Shown: piece by piece, positions 16,361 to 24,507 of the stretch
How positions within the stretch are numbered: position 1 is the first letter of the stretch
Layout: every line of letters starts with the position of its first letter
Origin: Hyphomicrobiales bacterium
Lineage (GTDB): Bacteria > Pseudomonadota > Alphaproteobacteria > Rhizobiales > Rhizobiaceae
Length of the DNA stretch: 64,000 bases
Reading direction: 5' to 3'
Assembly: GCA_900466875.1 (NCBI GenBank)
Contig: UBNQ01000013.1
Coordinates: 59,096-123,095, forward strand
Notes under the pieces: generated by a model
The model's input: only the letters and a program-made list of their open reading frames with translations
Databases searched by the model: none
What the model was told of the DNA's origin: nothing
Position numbers and translations under genes: made by a program

Positions 16361-16864
16361 ATGGCGCCGCCGGTTTCCATTACTGCTGTTGAAACAAGCC
16401 CGATCTCAAACCTCGGAAATCCTGCCGCAATTGACACTCTGTCAGCTTCTGTCACTGTGGCCGCGGGCAAGCATCATCATGTCGGGGGACAGGACAGCAT
16501 GAACCAGGTATTGCAGGCGGCTCAGACCGGGTCGCGGGCGGCGCGTCTGCGCTGCGAATTCTCGATCGGCCAGTCGATTGGCCATGTCATCGTCTGGGTC
16601 GTCCTGACGCTCATCACCTTCGGCCTAGCGCTGCTGGTATTTCCCTATTACCTCAACCGGGCGGTGCTGAACCGCACCGAAGTGCTCGACCAGCAGGGCC
16701 GCCCGATCGGCAAGCTGCGCTGTAATTTCGACCTAATCTCCTCGATCGGCCATGTGATCATTTGGGGGATATTGATCCTCATCACCTTCGGGATTGCCGG
16801 GTTCTTTTATCTCTACCGGGTGGTGCGGGTCGTGCTGAGCGATACGGTGATTGAGTATTATTGA
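16361..16864 (+). CDS. DUF6693-like two-repeat membrane protein
   Basis: A 167-aa membrane protein with two tandem copies of one unit: LRCEFSIGQSIGHVIVWVVL at about residues 64-83 and LRCNFDLISSIGHVIIWGIL at about 117-136. Each unit has an N-terminal beta-like segment and a TM stretch with TLITFG or LITFGI. This matches DUF6693, of unknown function. The start at 16361 has a strong ribosome site, but this lies in the RIME-like repeat. An alternative ATG at 16499 (MNQVLQAAQTG), also with a GGACAGGA site, gives a 121-aa protein lacking the low-complexity N-terminus and may be the ancestral start. Confidence 0.7.
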   Translation: MAPPVSITAVETSPISNLGNPAAIDTLSASVTVAAGKHHHVGGQDSMNQVLQAAQTGSRAARLRCEFSIGQSIGHVIVWVVLTLITFGLALLVFPYYLNRAVLNRTEVLDQQGRPIGKLRCNFDLISSIGHVIIWGILILITFGIAGFFYLYRVVRVVLSDTVIEYY

Positions 16865-17161
16865 GGGGGTGTATTTGGTGCAGGAGGGGCAGGCGTGTGT
16901 TAAAGTAGATTCTAAGGGAATGTTTTCTACGAGCGTCTTCGCCGGTCTTATTATGTTTCGACCTTGTACAGGCGCGTCAATTATCACGGATAGAACCGTG
17001 AACTATCTGTGAATGGTGGGCTAATAAAAGAATTTCATGATGTGTAGCAAATAAATTCTTTCGTCAAAGAGATATTTAACCTCTCTATCTATGATTGCTG
17101 CTACGTGTAAGAGTTTGCCCGTTGCGGGTTGACCGAATTTTGGTGTGGGAATGATAATTGT
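16865..17161. other. AT-rich left flank of ATPase/nuclease island
   Basis: Base composition changes here from GC-rich to clearly AT-richer (runs such as AATAAAAGAATTTCATG and AAATAAATTC). There is no gene, repeat or tRNA. It probably contains the promoter of the ATPase gene and marks the left edge of acquired DNA. Confidence 0.45.
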
Positions 17162-18502
17162 ATGCCGACATTATACATAAAAGACTTCTCTTGTATAAGT
17201 GAAGCCAGCCTAGATATCGCGCCAGTCAATGTTATTATAGGTCCGCAGGGCAGCGGAAAAAGTGTAACTACAAAGCTTTTGTATTTTTTTATAGATACTT
17301 TATCCAATTTTGTTCAGTTCGCTGAGCGTGGAGATAGTATAGACAGTCTTAAGAAGAGTTTAGCAAAACAGTTTTATTTATGGTTTCCGCCTTCTGCTTG
17401 GGGCGGTGGTCGGTTCAATATCAGTTACACGTCAGGGGCGTTTGACATGAGGGTTCTTCGCCGTCGAAGCGGTGGAGTTCCCTCGGACGAGGTTTCAATA
17501 AAATTTTCTGAATGGTTCAATGATTTTTATGACGAGGTCAGAAGTAATTTTGCTGCACAGTTAAAGCAATTAGAGGATGATATTGATGTTGAGGCGTTGG
17601 GTGCTGTGCCCTACGAGCGCTCGCTTCGGACGCGAGAAGTTGCGGTCAATCGCCTAGCTGCTGCGCTGAAGGGGGAATTTATCTCTCAGCAAACGTTCAT
17701 TCCTGCTGGTCGAGCTTTTTTTACCACTATCGGTCGATTAGTTGCCGGTTTTGAGCAGGCGGGTAGTCTTGATCCTGTGACGGTGAAGTTTGCCCGGCTG
17801 TTCGCAAACTTAAAAGATCGAAATTCCAGGCTTCTAAATCATCGTATCTCTCGCTTGGGGACGGAATATCATTCAAAGCGAGATAATTTCATGAACCAAC
17901 TTTTCGGCGGTGAGTTGCGTTTCGAAGGTGATGTTGAGTTTGTTCAAACGCCAGATGGGAGGCGGGTCCCTTTCTCGTCACTTTCAAGTGGGCAGCAGGA
18001 ACTGCTGCCTATGTGGTCCTTGATTGATTACTTCAATGAGCGAGACGCGATGAGAGCGTTGTCGGGATCGCCCACACGACGCTGGCGACGGGAGTTGCTA
18101 TATATTGAAGAGCCGGAGGCACACCTCTTTCCTTCCGCTCAGAGTTTGTTGATGGAATTTTTAATTGGCTCGCTAACAACCGCCAGAGGGACGCCGCGCC
18201 AGCGGAGTTTAATTCTTACGACGCACAGCCCGTACATAATGGCTAAGTTAAATGTGTTCCTGAAGGCTGGGCAGTTAGCGCGGCGTAAAAAGCGGAATCA
18301 GGAGATTAACGAGGTTGTGCCTCGTGAGTGCTGGTTAAATGAAACTCAACTAACTGCATATGCAATCCAAGATGGTGTGTTGAAAAATCTCCTCGATGAG
18401 GAGGGGTTTATAGATGGAACATATTTGGATGGGATTTCTGAGGAGATTTCTCATCAATTTTCGAGCCTGTTAGCAATTGAGTCGGAGATTTCGACGCTAT
18501 GA
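17162..18502 (+). CDS. AAA/ABC-type ATPase of putative defence pair
   Basis: A 446-aa ATPase of the OLD/RecF-like (AAA_15/AAA_21) class. It has Walker A GPQGSGKS at 27-34, an ABC-type signature LSSGQQE at 274-280, Walker B ELLYIEEPEAHLF at 311-323 and the H-loop TTHSPYIM at 353-360. Between Walker A and the signature lies a long helical insert (about 110-240), as in SMC-like ATPases. There is no C-terminal TOPRIM, so it is not a full OLD nuclease. A partner gene overlaps by 4 bases (ATGA). Codon use is AT-rich, unlike the neighbours. ATG 17162 is chosen because the conserved strand starts there; a TTG 33 bases upstream is possible. ATPases of this class drive systems such as Septu, PARIS and some retrons. 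Confidence 0.82.
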   Translation: MPTLYIKDFSCISEASLDIAPVNVIIGPQGSGKSVTTKLLYFFIDTLSNFVQFAERGDSIDSLKKSLAKQFYLWFPPSAWGGGRFNISYTSGAFDMRVLRRRSGGVPSDEVSIKFSEWFNDFYDEVRSNFAAQLKQLEDDIDVEALGAVPYERSLRTREVAVNRLAAALKGEFISQQTFIPAGRAFFTTIGRLVAGFEQAGSLDPVTVKFARLFANLKDRNSRLLNHRISRLGTEYHSKRDNFMNQLFGGELRFEGDVEFVQTPDGRRVPFSSLSSGQQELLPMWSLIDYFNERDAMRALSGSPTRRWRRELLYIEEPEAHLFPSAQSLLMEFLIGSLTTARGTPRQRSLILTTHSPYIMAKLNVFLKAGQLARRKKRNQEINEVVPRECWLNETQLTAYAIQDGVLKNLLDEEGFIDGTYLDGISEEISHQFSSLLAIESEISTL

Positions 18503-18936
18503 CTGCGCATTGTACTTCTTTTGTAAGTCATACTCAGGTGAAAGTTGAGGAGAATAAAAGAAAAGCGATTTTCAGAAACTCAAAATCTAAAAAATATGCA
18601 GTTTCTAAGATCGATAATTGCATCGTTACTGAAGGGATTCGGACGGACTATCTAGTGTCTGAAGTAGGATCATCGTCCGTTTTGGTTGAACTCAAAGGTG
18701 GAAACGTAGATCACGCGTGTGATCAGTTGTTTGCATCCGCTCGTCATGAGGATGTTTTGCCTCTTTTGGAGAAGAAAATTGGTTTCTTGATAGTTTGCTC
18801 TAAATTCCCTAGGTTTGATACTTACGTAATTAAAGCAAAAAGTCGTGCGGCTAAAGAATTTAAGGCCGGTTTTCATGTGGTTTGCGATAAAGGTGTTTTC
18901 GACATCGATATTGTATGCTCAATAGCAGGGAAGTGA
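18499..18936 (+). CDS. Small PD-(D/E)XK-like nuclease, ATPase partner
   Basis: A 145-aa protein with no named family known to me. The core resembles a restriction-endonuclease fold: E45 and D50 in TEGIRTDYLV, then VLVELKGG giving E64-x-K66, then Q76 in DHACDQL, followed by the strand IGFLIVCS. The order E...D...ExK...Q with these spacings is that of PD-(D/E)XK nucleases (Hjc- or VRR-like), though this is motif reading only. Its ATG overlaps the ATPase stop (ATGA), so the two are almost certainly coupled, and both share low GC. It ends 17 bases before the convergent uvrB stop. The nuclease role is inference; the pairing is directly visible. Confidence 0.7.
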   Translation: MTAHCTSFVSHTQVKVEENKRKAIFRNSKSKKYAVSKIDNCIVTEGIRTDYLVSEVGSSSVLVELKGGNVDHACDQLFASARHEDVLPLLEKKIGFLIVCSKFPRFDTYVIKAKSRAAKEFKAGFHVVCDKGVFDIDIVCSIAGK

Positions 18937-18953
18937 CTGCCTGCTGAAGGGGT

Positions 18954-21900
18954 CTACCGACCCGGCCGCCCGGTCTTCCCCTTCGTCCGTCCCTTGCGCT
19001 TCTGCTCCCCGGCATCCTCATAACTCCCGGCACCAACCTTGCCGCGCACGACCGGTCGGGGATCGTCCTTGCCGCCATCGGCGCGTTCGGGTTGGCCTTC
19101 CATCAGCGGCGAGAAGCGTTTTTTGGTGCTGTAGGTTTCCGGCGGGCGTTCGGGGAGGGTGCCGGTCGACGGTTTTTCGGTGCGGCCGACGGTCATTTCG
19201 TCGAGGCTGTTGCGGCGGAAGAGAGGGCGGGCGGTGTCGGTGCCCGGGCCCATGTCGTCCAGCGTGGGTTTGGCGAAGTAGGAGGCTTGTTCATTGGATG
19301 AACCTTCCGCCTGCGGCGGAAGGTTTTGCCCCTCACCCCGGCCCTCTCCCCGCAGGCGGGGCGAGGGGGACCGAGAGGTTGCGGCCTGTTCCTTCTCCCC
19401 GTTGGACGGGGAGAAGGTGCCCGGCAGGGCGGATGAGGGGCGACCGCGGCCACCTTCCTGGCTCTTCGCCTCGTCCCTTGCAATCGGATCGTCCATGGTC
19501 GCAAGCTCTGCGGCCTTGAGGCGTTTGATTTCGTCGCGCAGGCGGGCGGCTTTTTCGAAGTCGAGATCGGCGGCGGCGTCGCGCATGCTCTTTTCCAGCG
19601 CGTTGAGATGGGACTGGAGGTTGTTGCCGACGAGGTGGCCACCGTCTGCAAAACCCTTGCCGGAGGCGCCGGAAATGTCGGCGCGGACGTGGTCGCGTTC
19701 GTAGACCGAGTCGAGGATGTCGGAAATGCGGGCTTTTACCGATTCCGGGGTGATGCCGTGCTCGGTGTTGTAGGCGACCTGCTTTTCGCGGCGGCGGGCG
19801 GTTTCGTCCATGGCGCGCTGCATCGAGCCGGTGATCTTGTCGGCATAGAGGATGACCTTGCCGTCGACGTTACGCGCCGCACGCCCGATGGTCTGGATGA
19901 GCGATGTCTCCGACCGGAGAAAACCTTCCTTGTCGGCATCGAGGATGGCGACGAAACCGCATTCCGGGATGTCGAGGCCTTCGCGCAAGAGGTTGATGCC
20001 GACCAGGACGTCGAAGGCGCCGAGGCGCAGGTCGCGGATGATCTCGATGCGTTCCAGCGTGTCGATGTCACTGTGCATGTAGCGGACGCGAACGCCCTGT
20101 TCGTGCAGGTATTCGGTGAGGTCCTCGGCCATGCGCTTGGTGAGGACCGTGCAGAGGGTGCGGTAGCCTTTCTGGGCGGTTTCGCGGATTTCGCCCAAAA
20201 CGTCGTCGACCTGGGAGCGGGCGGAACGTACTTCCACAGGTGGATCGATCAGGCCGGTGGGGCGGATGACCTGTTCGGCAAAAACGCCGCCGGACTGTTC
20301 CATTTCCCAGTTGCCGGGCGTGGCCGAGACGGCGACGGTGAGCGGGCGCATGGCGTCCCATTCCTCGAAGCGCAGCGGGCGGTTGTCCATGCAGGAGGGC
20401 AGGCGGAAACCGTATTCGGCGAGCGTCGCCTTGCGCCGAAAGTCGCCGCGATACATGCCGCCGATCTGGCTGACGGAGACGTGGCTTTCGTCGATGAACA
20501 GAAGCGCGTTGTCGGGGATATATTCGAACAGGGTCGGCGGCGGCTCGCCGGGATTGCGGCCGGTGAGATAACGCGAATAGTTCTCGATGCCGGCGCAGGA
20601 GCCGGTGGCTTCGAGCATTTCGATATCGTAGCGGGTGCGCTGTTCGAGGCGTTGGGCTTCCAGCAGGCGGCCGCCCTTTTCCAGCTCGGCGAGGCGGATT
20701 TTCAGCTCTTCCTTGATGGATTTGATGGCGCCGTTGAGGGTGGGGCGCGGGGTGACATAGTGCGAGTTGGCGTAGATTTTGACCGACTTCAGGTCGCCGG
20801 TCTTCTGGCCGGTGAGCGGGTCGAATTCGGTAATGCTGTCGATCTCGTCGCCGAACATCGAGATGCGCCATGCGGCATCTTCAAGGTGGGCGGGAAAAAT
20901 TTCGATCGTGTCGCCGCGGACGCGAAAACTGCCGCGGATGAAGTTTATGTCCTGGCGTTTGTATTGCTGGGCCACGAGGTCGGCGAGCAACTGGCGTTGG
21001 TCGAGGCGGTCGCCGACTTCCATCTGGAAGGTCATGGCGGTGTAGGTCTCGACCGAACCGATACCGTAGATGCAGGAGACCGAGGCGACGATGATGCAGT
21101 CGTCGCGTTCCAAGAGCGAGCGGGTGGCGGAGTGGCGCATGCGGTCGATCTGTTCGTTGATCGAGGATTCCTTCTCGATGAACGTGTCGGAGCGCGGCAC
21201 ATAGGCTTCCGGCTGGTAATAGTCGTAGTAGGAGACGAAATATTCGACGGCGTTGTCCGGGAAGAAGTTCTTGAACTCGGAATAGAGCTGGGCGGCCAGC
21301 GTCTTGTTGGGGGCGAGGATGACGGCGGGGCGCTGGGTCTGCTCGATCACCTTGGCCATGGTGAAGGTTTTGCCGGAGCCGGTGACGCCGAGCAGGACCT
21401 GGCTGCGTTCGTTATTGTTGATGCCTTCGACGAGATCGGCGATCGCGGTCGGCTGGTCGCCGGCGGGCTGGTATTCGGAATCCATGCGGATGGTGACGCC
21501 GCCTTCGGATTTGGCCGGGCGTTCGGGCCGGTGCGGCGTCCACAGCTTGCCGTCCTTGAACAGCGGATTGCCGCTTTCGATCAGGGCGGAGAGGGCTTCC
21601 ACCGTGGCGGTGACGGCGCCGGGGGCGAGGCTTTGCGCGTCCTCCAGCGAGATATCGAGGCCAGCGACGGGATTGAGGCCGGCGGCGGCGCGGGTTTTCG
21701 GGTCGGAGGATGCGCCGATCGAGACGCCGCGGGCGGTTTTCGAGGCGGTGGTGTTTTTCGCGGTTTTGGAGGCCGTTTTTCCGGATGCCTTCTTCGCCCT
21801 GGCGGTTTCCTCCTGCGCCTCGCGGATCGCCTGTTCGCGCGCGGCGATCTCGATCTTCTTGCGGTGCTTGCCGGCCTTGGAGGCGATCTCGCGCTGGGTT

Positions 21901-22058
21901 TCGACGCCGGATGCTTCAGCCTCCGCCTCGAGCTGCCTCACCCAGTCGGAGACGCTGCCTTCCAGCGGCGCGCCTTCGAAGGACGACTGGGGAGCTTCAC
22001 CGAAACCGGAACGATCTTCGCGGGTATCGGGCGTGGATTTTTTCGGGGATCTGGCCAT
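18954..22058 (-). CDS. uvrB: Excinuclease ABC subunit UvrB (extended)
   Basis: DNA-damage-recognition helicase of nucleotide excision repair, 1034 aa (E. coli about 673). The core starts near residue 193 ([13 protein letters not shown]). Walker A is GVTGSGKT 224-231, the Tyr-rich beta-hairpin is [17 protein letters not shown], and helicase motifs include DESHVS and the QTIGRAARN region. The UVR motif ([20 protein letters not shown]) is near residue 820-840. Two additions stand out: a Lys/Ala-rich 190-residue N-terminal extension, and a low-complexity C-terminal tail of which residues about 873-920 are encoded by a palindromic repeat. The gene converges with the ATPase/nuclease pair and follows the GGDEF-EAL gene by 105 bases on the same strand. 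Confidence 0.96.
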   Translation of the reverse strand: MARSPKKSTPDTREDRSGFGEAPQSSFEGAPLEGSVSDWVRQLEAEAEASGVETQREIASKAGKHRKKIEIAAREQAIREAQEETARAKKASGKTASKTAKNTTASKTARGVSIGASSDPKTRAAAGLNPVAGLDISLEDAQSLAPGAVTATVEALSALIESGNPLFKDGKLWTPHRPERPAKSEGGVTIRMDSEYQPAGDQPTAIADLVEGINNNERSQVLLGVTGSGKTFTMAKVIEQTQRPAVILAPNKTLAAQLYSEFKNFFPDNAVEYFVSYYDYYQPEAYVPRSDTFIEKESSINEQIDRMRHSATRSLLERDDCIIVASVSCIYGIGSVETYTAMTFQMEVGDRLDQRQLLADLVAQQYKRQDINFIRGSFRVRGDTIEIFPAHLEDAAWRISMFGDEIDSITEFDPLTGQKTGDLKSVKIYANSHYVTPRPTLNGAIKSIKEELKIRLAELEKGGRLLEAQRLEQRTRYDIEMLEATGSCAGIENYSRYLTGRNPGEPPPTLFEYIPDNALLFIDESHVSVSQIGGMYRGDFRRKATLAEYGFRLPSCMDNRPLRFEEWDAMRPLTVAVSATPGNWEMEQSGGVFAEQVIRPTGLIDPPVEVRSARSQVDDVLGEIRETAQKGYRTLCTVLTKRMAEDLTEYLHEQGVRVRYMHSDIDTLERIEIIRDLRLGAFDVLVGINLLREGLDIPECGFVAILDADKEGFLRSETSLIQTIGRAARNVDGKVILYADKITGSMQRAMDETARRREKQVAYNTEHGITPESVKARISDILDSVYERDHVRADISGASGKGFADGGHLVGNNLQSHLNALEKSMRDAAADLDFEKAARLRDEIKRLKAAELATMDDPIARDEAKSQEGGRGRPSSALPGTFSPSNGEKEQAATSRSPSPRLRGEGRGEGQNLPPQAEGSSNEQASYFAKPTLDDMGPGTDTARPLFRRNSLDEMTVGRTEKPSTGTLPERPPETYSTKKRFSPLMEGQPERADGGKDDPRPVVRGKVGAGSYEDAGEQKRKGRTKGKTGRPGR
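19301..19442. repeat. Palindromic repeat inserted in uvrB reading frame
   Basis: This is a mosaic of palindromes typical of intergenic DNA. It has a perfect 11-bp hairpin at 19301-19325 (AACCTTCCGCC with GGCGGAAGGTT), a CCCCGC/GCGGGG hairpin around 19348-19361, a perfect 12-bp hairpin at 19391-19417 (CCTTCTCCCCGT), and the terminal GGCGGATGAGGGG that also starts this window. On the minus strand it stays open and encodes UvrB residues about 873-920, including [10 protein letters not shown]. Confidence 0.75.
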
Positions 22059-22163
22059 GGCCCGAATATGGAGAGAGTCCGCGCCGAAGTGAAGAGGGGG
22101 GTGGAGGAAAATGAGTACAAAAGGGAAACGGTTGGGCTCAGCCGAGAGCGCAGACGTGGCGGG

Positions 22164-24149
22164 TCAGGCCGCCGGCGTCAGCAGTCTGGTCAGCAGCCAG
22201 CCGGCAATCGCGTCGACCGGCATCGGGCGGCCGAGGAAGTAGCCCTGGGCGGCCGGGCAGCCGAGGCCGCGCAGGGTGGCGGCTTCTTCGGCGGTTTCCA
22301 CGCCTTCGGCGACGATATCCATGGACAGGGCCTTGCCGAGGCCGGCCATGGCGCCGACGATTTCCTGGTTCTGGAAACTGGTCTCGATGCCGGCGACGAA
22401 ACGGCGGTCGAGTTTCAGCCGGTCGACCTTCAGGGTGACGAGGTAGGCGAGCGACGAATGGCCGGCGCCAAAATCGTCGACGGCGAGCTTGTAGCCGGAA
22501 CGTTCGATATGTTTCAGCTGCTCGCCGGCCACCAGCGTGTCGAGGATCGCCTCCTCGGTGATCTCGATCTCGAACAGGGCCGGATCAATGCCATAGGCAT
22601 GGGTGATGCGGTCGAGTGTCTCGGCAACCGAATAGAGCTCGAACTCGCGGGGCGAGACGTTGACCGCGACCGTCGCCTCCGGCAGGCCGAGCGACGGAAG
22701 CATCGTGAGCAGCCGGCAGGCGCCTGTGGCGATGCTCGTCGTGAGGGCCTCGGAGAGATTGGCGGCATGGGCCGCGGCGACGATTTCCGGCGGCGCGATG
22801 GCACCGAGAGACGGATGGGTCCAGCGCACCAGCGTTTCGAAACCGATGACGCTGTTCTGCGCAAGCTCGACCTGCGGCTGGAAGACGACCGTCAGTGCGC
22901 CCGACACGATGGCGGCGGAGAGATCCTGCTCGATACGCCGCTGGCGGTCGGCGCGAGCTTTCAGCGACGGATCGAACTCCCGCCACTGGCCGCGGCCCTC
23001 GTCCTTGGCACGGTAAAGCGCCATGTCGGCGGAGACGAACAGGTCGGCGGCACTTTCCGCATGTTCCGGCCAGATGCCGAATCCGACCGAGACGCCGGAG
23101 ATGACCGGCCGGCTGCGGATGATGAAGGGTTCGCGGCCGCGATCGAGGATGCGGGCGGCGAGCTGCCGCGCTTCTGCCGCAGCCGTGGCGCCGCCGATGA
23201 CGACGGCGAATTCGTCGCCGCCCAGCCTTGCGATGAAACCGCGTTCGCCGACGGCCTCGCGCAGCCGGTGGCTGGCTTCCAGCAGCAGTTCGTCGCCGGC
23301 CGAATGGCCGAACGTGTCGTTGATCGTCTTGAACCGGTCGAGATCGAGGATCAGCAGCGCCAGTTGCTCGTCCTGTGCACGGGCGTTCCGGATGCCGCGT
23401 TCGAGCGCGACATTGAAGGCCGCGCGGTTTGCAACGCCTGTCAGCGGATCGCGGTTGGCAAGCACTTCCAGGCTTTCATTGGCGCTGAGAATGCTGGCAT
23501 TCGCGCGGCTGAGCGATTGCGCCAGCGCGGTCGCCTTCACCTGCGCCTCGATATTGCCGATGACGATCGCCTGGCCCTTCATGCTGCTCTTGTAGAGCAC
23601 GACCGTTAGCGCCAGCACGTTGAGCGCAAGCAGATGCCCGCCGGCTTCGTCGCTCATCAGCAGTGTTGCCACGACCGAAATATGGACCGGAAAGGCGAAG
23701 GCAAGGGCGGTGACCGCATGGCCGGTCCCCAGCAGGACCGCGCCTGTGGCCATTCCGCACATCAGGATATAAATGCCGCCGTCGACGCCAAGTGCGTCAA
23801 AATCCGACAGCATGAAGGGCAGGGCAGCCCAGGCGACACCGCTGACGAAGGCGCCCAATGTCATCAGACGAAGACACCGGTTCGGTTTCAACTCGTCCAG
23901 ACGGCAGCGCTTTATTGCAGTGCCAACGGCAAACCGTCCGACGATCGTTGCCAGCGTCGCGACAAACCAGATCACGGCAAGGGTTGTGATGCCGCGATTG
24001 ATGGCCCCCATCAGAAGTGCGGAAAACGACACGAGCCCATTCACCGTAAGCGTCGTTGGAAGGCGCTCAAGTGTGGCTGCGGCTTGCGCTCGCCTCACCG
24101 CGAGTTCAAGTCGCGGGGCATTTATCTGACTTGTCGAATCCTGCAGCAT
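22164..24149 (-). CDS. Membrane GGDEF-EAL cyclic-di-GMP protein
   Basis: A 661-aa protein with an N-terminal membrane module (about residues 30-195, five to six helices, no recognised sensor family), then a short coiled linker and the two c-di-GMP domains. GGDEF is intact at 310-314 (RLGGDEF). No RxxD I-site precedes it (GERG at that place). The EAL domain carries ETL at 438-440 instead of EAL. The catalytic glutamate is kept, and EIEITEE, VDDFGAGHSS and IVAEGVET are present, so phosphodiesterase activity remains likely. It is the second such enzyme in the window. It lies upstream of uvrB on the same strand, but a functional link is not evident. Confidence 0.92.
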   Translation of the reverse strand: MLQDSTSQINAPRLELAVRRAQAAATLERLPTTLTVNGLVSFSALLMGAINRGITTLAVIWFVATLATIVGRFAVGTAIKRCRLDELKPNRCLRLMTLGAFVSGVAWAALPFMLSDFDALGVDGGIYILMCGMATGAVLLGTGHAVTALAFAFPVHISVVATLLMSDEAGGHLLALNVLALTVVLYKSSMKGQAIVIGNIEAQVKATALAQSLSRANASILSANESLEVLANRDPLTGVANRAAFNVALERGIRNARAQDEQLALLILDLDRFKTINDTFGHSAGDELLLEASHRLREAVGERGFIARLGGDEFAVVIGGATAAAEARQLAARILDRGREPFIIRSRPVISGVSVGFGIWPEHAESAADLFVSADMALYRAKDEGRGQWREFDPSLKARADRQRRIEQDLSAAIVSGALTVVFQPQVELAQNSVIGFETLVRWTHPSLGAIAPPEIVAAAHAANLSEALTTSIATGACRLLTMLPSLGLPEATVAVNVSPREFELYSVAETLDRITHAYGIDPALFEIEITEEAILDTLVAGEQLKHIERSGYKLAVDDFGAGHSSLAYLVTLKVDRLKLDRRFVAGIETSFQNQEIVGAMAGLGKALSMDIVAEGVETAEEAATLRGLGCPAAQGYFLGRPMPVDAIAGWLLTRLLTPAA

Positions 24150-24507
24150 TCACTAGGTCGTCACATTCAAGGGCGGAAAATGTAACATAAGGTCAAGCTA
24201 ATAATAAAGTCTTTCCGACGGTATGGCAGCGTACGATTGAGGTTGTAAGAGCCGCCACATGCCGATTTTCGCACTCGCCACCGGTCTCTTCGCCATGGTT
24301 TGCAGGCCTGATGCCGAAACTGTGAGATGAGGCGGACAAGCCATTGTGTTGAGATAGGCCCGATCGGCTTTGCCGACCCGGACCTGCCGGAACCTCGATA
24401 TCGGTCGGCCGTTGGATTACAATCTGTCCATCTCTCGAAAACGCCACATTCTGTCACCGTTTCCGCCCTAGTTGTCGGTGAGGATTCTATCGAACAAGGA
24501 GTAGCGC
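24150..24507. other. Divergent intergenic region, no gene seen
   Basis: These 358 bases separate the GGDEF-EAL gene (minus) from the DUF1800 gene (plus). Open frames here are short and without ribosome sites. AT-rich stretches around 24175-24215 (TAATAATAAAGTC) are promoter-like for the minus gene. A good AAGGAG lies just before 24508. Confidence 0.4.

Noticed and set aside
19608..23609. A 1333-codon open frame on the + strand
   Set aside because: It lies antisense to uvrB and the GGDEF-EAL gene, is a repetitive Gly/Val/Asp/Glu-rich shadow of GC-rich codon bias, and has no domain. Both minus-strand genes are unmistakable.
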